Positions 21,517 to 22,983 of a stretch of DNA of 22,983 nt are shown piece after piece. The notes under the pieces are model-generated. The model had not been told where the DNA came from, ran no database searches, and saw only the letters and a list, made by a program, of their open reading frames with translations. Source of the stretch: a virus. The stretch lies in IMG/VR virus record IMGVR_UViG_3300038701_000625, positions 1 to 22,983 of that record; one strand, given 5' to 3'. The translations under genes were made by a program, and so were the position numbers. The stretch's first letter is position 1. Each line of letters starts with the position of its first letter.

Positions 21517-21728
21517 TGAGTAAAGCATTAAGAGAAAGTTTAGACAACTTCGACACGGATACCTTAGATAGTTTAGAATATAGTAGATATTTATTGCTAT
21601 TACAAGAAAATAGCCATAGATTAGCGTTATTAAAATTAGCTTTAAACTACGAAAATACAAGTATAGGTTTACTTTCTTTAAAGTGGGCAATAGAGCAACA
21701 AGAAAAAAATATTAAATATTATGAGTAA
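21516..21728 (+). CDS. 70-residue helical early protein, function unknown
   Basis: Almost entirely helical (ALRESLDNFDTDTLDSLEYSR; HRLALLKLALNYENTS; LKWAIEQQEKNIKYYE), acidic at the start. It begins in a TAATG overlap with the previous gene. A 137-nt gap follows that holds a candidate small RNA. No family is recognised. Confidence 0.65.
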   Translation: MSKALRESLDNFDTDTLDSLEYSRYLLLLQENSHRLALLKLALNYENTSIGLLSLKWAIEQQEKNIKYYE

Positions 21729-21732
21729 AAAG

Positions 21733-21764
21733 TTTGTGTATATCATATATATATATTAATTTTA
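21733..21764 (+). promoter_or_regulatory. Promoter-like element before a candidate small RNA
   Basis: TTTG (21733-21736), 20 nt, TAATTTTA (21757-21764). It matches the Flavobacterium consensus except for the last G of the -7 box, so it is probably weaker or regulated. Confidence 0.4.
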
Positions 21765-21768
21765 CATC

Positions 21769-21854
21769 AAATAACAAAGCCACCAAGGTTAGATTACTGT
21801 TAATTGAAAGAGATTTTAAGAAATGATTTAATTGTAGCTAACTGGTGGTTTTTT
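21769..21854 (+). ncRNA. Candidate structured small RNA in the early operon
   Basis: A rod-like fold can be drawn. GCCACCA (21779-21785) pairs with TGGTGGT (21843-21849), GTTAG (21788-21792) with CTAAC (21838-21842), and further in TAC with GTA and TTAA with TTAA. A T6 run at 21849-21854 ends it. With the promoter-like element at 21733-21764 this gives an RNA of about 85 nt. The loop is far larger than in a normal terminator, yet every other junction in this operon is overlapping or nearly so. It could also be a terminator or attenuator of the operon. Confidence 0.45.
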
Positions 21855-21865
21855 AATTAAATATT

Positions 21866-21997
21866 ATGAGTAACTGGGAAAAAAGACTAAAAAAACTAAT
21901 AGATTTGACTTCTACATTAGAACATCAAACTTGGCTTAACAACGAATTATTAACACTAAAAAAAGAAATACAAGATGAACAACAATCCAGAAAATGA
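21866..21997 (+). CDS. 43-residue helical early protein, function unknown
   Basis: MSNWEKRLKKLIDLTSTLEH, then QTWLNNELLTLKKEIQDEQQSRK. It is a charged, amphipathic helix with heptad-like Leu spacing, probably a coiled coil. The ATG follows the candidate small RNA by 11 nt. The end overlaps the next gene by 23 nt in another frame, typical of compact phage operons. Confidence 0.6.
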   Translation: MSNWEKRLKKLIDLTSTLEHQTWLNNELLTLKKEIQDEQQSRK

Positions 21998-22082
21998 TTT
22001 TGAAAACGCATTAATTTTAACAGGCTTAGCCTTATTACTTATTATTTTAGCAGTAGCCACATTATACCCTTTAGCAAAATGA
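21975..22082 (+). CDS. 35-residue single-pass membrane peptide
   Basis: MNNNPENDFENALILTGLAL, then LLIILAVATLYPLAK. It has a short acidic N-terminus, one membrane segment at about residues 12-31, and a Lys at the C-terminal end. It is coupled on both sides by overlaps (23 nt before, 4 nt after). Tiny membrane peptides in early operons often target host membrane processes, but the role here is unknown. Confidence 0.6.
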   Translation: MNNNPENDFENALILTGLALLLIILAVATLYPLAK

Positions 22083-22189
22083 AAAAGTTAAACACCGACG
22101 TTATAATTACGTACAACAAAAAAGGAAACATTAAAACAATTAAAACGCCTTATCAAAAGGATATAACTTATAAACCATTAGAGAAATGA
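22079..22189 (+). CDS. 36-residue basic early protein, function unknown
   Basis: MKKLNTDVIITYNKKGNIKT, then IKTPYQKDITYKPLEK. It is very basic and strand-rich, about one beta-hairpin. ATGA overlaps at both ends support it as translated. No family is recognised. Confidence 0.55.
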   Translation: MKKLNTDVIITYNKKGNIKTIKTPYQKDITYKPLEK

Positions 22190-22683
22190 AAGAAAAAACA
22201 CATTACAGAAAAGTATTTAAAAGCGACCATTTAGGTGTGGCTGATTTAGAGGAATATATAGAAGAAAAAAGACCTTTAATTTTTACCATTAAAGAAGTTA
22301 GACAAGAAATAAACGTTTCTGTAGCTGGTAGACGTGGAAACCATAATATTGCGTATTTTTACGAAAACATTAAACCATTAGTTCTTAATTCTACAAATTC
22401 AAAAGTAGTTAAATCCTTCAATAATAACAGTCCTTTTGTTGAAGATTGGAGAGATACTAAAATTCAATTATACATAGATAGTAATGTAAAAATGAAAGGA
22501 GAAATAGTAGGGGGTGTAAGAATTAATCCTGTACAACCTAAAGCAAAAGTAAAACCAGCTTTTACAGAAGTTAATTTCGAGAAAGCAAAGAAAGCAAATG
22601 CAACTATTGAACAAATAAAAAAAGCATACACAATTACTAAAGAAATTGAAACCAAATATTTAGAATATGGAGCAAAGAAGTAA
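22186..22683 (+). CDS. Recombination-linked early protein, function unknown
   Basis: 165 residues. The centre is strand-rich with the block KRPLIFTIKEVRQEINVSV, then AYFYENIKPLVLNSTNSKVV and KIQLYIDSNVKMKGEIVGGVRI. The C-terminus is a Lys-rich helix (KAKKANATIEQIKKAYTITKEIE). It overlaps the YqaJ-type exonuclease gene by 17 nt, so it probably acts with it in phage DNA recombination or replication, for example as a DNA-binding partner. That role is inferred from context only. Confidence 0.65.
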   Translation: MKEKTHYRKVFKSDHLGVADLEEYIEEKRPLIFTIKEVRQEINVSVAGRRGNHNIAYFYENIKPLVLNSTNSKVVKSFNNNSPFVEDWRDTKIQLYIDSNVKMKGEIVGGVRINPVQPKAKVKPAFTEVNFEKAKKANATIEQIKKAYTITKEIETKYLEYGAKK

Positions 22684-22983
22684 AGAATGGTTTAAAGTTC
22701 GTGAGGGTCGTTTTACTGCATCCGAAATTCACAGGCTACTAGGTAAAGAAGGTTTAGCAAGAACAAAGCAAAGTATTGATTCTTTTGCGTTTGAAAAAGC
22801 TGTAGAAACTTTATATGGTAGAGAAGAAATTGAGTTAAACAATTTTGATATACAAAGAGGGGTTACTTTAGAACCATTAGCTTTTAAATTATTCAAAGAA
22901 CTAAAAGAATGTGAGTTTTTAGAAACTAAAGAAACCGGTTTCCATACTTATGGTAAAAATGCTGGTGCAAGTCCCGACGGTTT
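22667..22983 (+). CDS. YqaJ-type viral recombinase / exonuclease (partial, cut by window end)
   Basis: About 105 N-terminal residues are visible. Family marks are QRSKEWFKVREGRFTASEIHRLLG at the start, RGVTLEPLAFKLF with the catalytic Glu, and GASPDG with the metal-binding Asp of the PD-(D/E)XK fold. The product resects double-stranded DNA ends for annealing-type recombination with a RecT/Erf-like partner, which would lie to the right. The start at 22667 lies inside the end of the preceding gene, and the first residues MEQRSKEWFKVREG fit the family start. Confidence 0.85.
   Translation, partial: MEQRSKEWFKVREGRFTASEIHRLLGKEGLARTKQSIDSFAFEKAVETLYGREEIELNNFDIQRGVTLEPLAFKLFKELKECEFLETKETGFHTYGKNAGASPDG

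Noticed and set aside
21721-21759. 12-residue ORF MSKKFVYIIYIY
   Set aside because: Very short, made of an AT-repeat, and overlaps the promoter-like element.
21779-21850. tRNA gene
   Set aside because: The 7-bp closing helix resembles an acceptor stem, but there is no T-loop (GGTTCRA), no anticodon arm, and a second helix stacks inside the first. The sequence ends in a T-run.
21508-22655. Minus-strand open frames at 21508-21690 and 22464-22655
   Set aside because: They are shadows of the early operon genes.
1-22983. CRISPR array, insertion sequence, diversity-generating retroelement, tRNA/rRNA
   Set aside because: No regularly spaced repeats, transposase, reverse transcriptase or template/variable repeat pair was seen. 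The only repeats are promoter copies, operators and a short hexanucleotide run.

Overview
The window is a siphovirus-type (long non-contractile tail) phage or prophage of a Flavobacteriia host. The DNA is very AT-rich, there are no Shine-Dalgarno sequences, and promoters carry the Bacteroidetes -7 box TAnnTTTG. Many proteins are of types common in flavobacterial phages, including a PIGCLT-type tail tube, a VanY-like M15 endolysin and NUMOD4-HNH-AP2 endonucleases. No integrase, repressor or attachment site lies in the window, so temperate or lytic lifestyle cannot be decided.

Layout. From about 20986 down to 1 the minus strand carries the late genes in canonical order. These are a metallophosphoesterase, a small unknown protein, small and large terminase, portal, (HNH endonuclease 2), Mu-F-like head protein, prohead protease, major capsid protein, a 43-residue protein, and a terminator. 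Then come head-tail connector, head-closure protein, HK97 gp10-like protein, an unknown protein, a probable tail terminator, major tail tube, tail assembly chaperones G and GT (joined by a -1 frameshift on an A10 run), tape measure, tail hub, a second tail-tube-like protein, an SGNH-hydrolase tail fibre, two accessory tail proteins, holin, M15 endolysin, (HNH endonuclease 1) and a lipoprotein that may be a spanin and runs off the left edge. From 21161 to the right edge the plus strand carries a tightly overlapping early operon of small genes ending in a YqaJ-type exonuclease, also cut by the window.

A two-gene plus-strand cassette with its own host-type promoter (14879-15406) sits inside the head genes and looks like a moron. 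The divergent control region at 20987-21160 holds a 17-bp direct repeat that looks like tandem operators.

The most interesting structure not explained by ordinary genes is RNA and regulation. (1) Both HNH genes are preceded by leaders in which two pairs of complementary segments interleave (a pseudoknot) in the same order but with different stem sequences, after a shared 14-nt motif. (2) Two short plus-strand transcripts, each bounded by a promoter-like element and a hairpin plus U-run, look like phage small RNAs (about 10550-10620 and 21769-21854). (3) Three identical 24-bp repeats containing a -7 box and an abutting palindrome sit before three late genes. The late promoters lack the -33 element that the plus-strand promoters have. 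(4) Four genes start exactly 4 nt after a -7 box, which predicts leaderless mRNAs.
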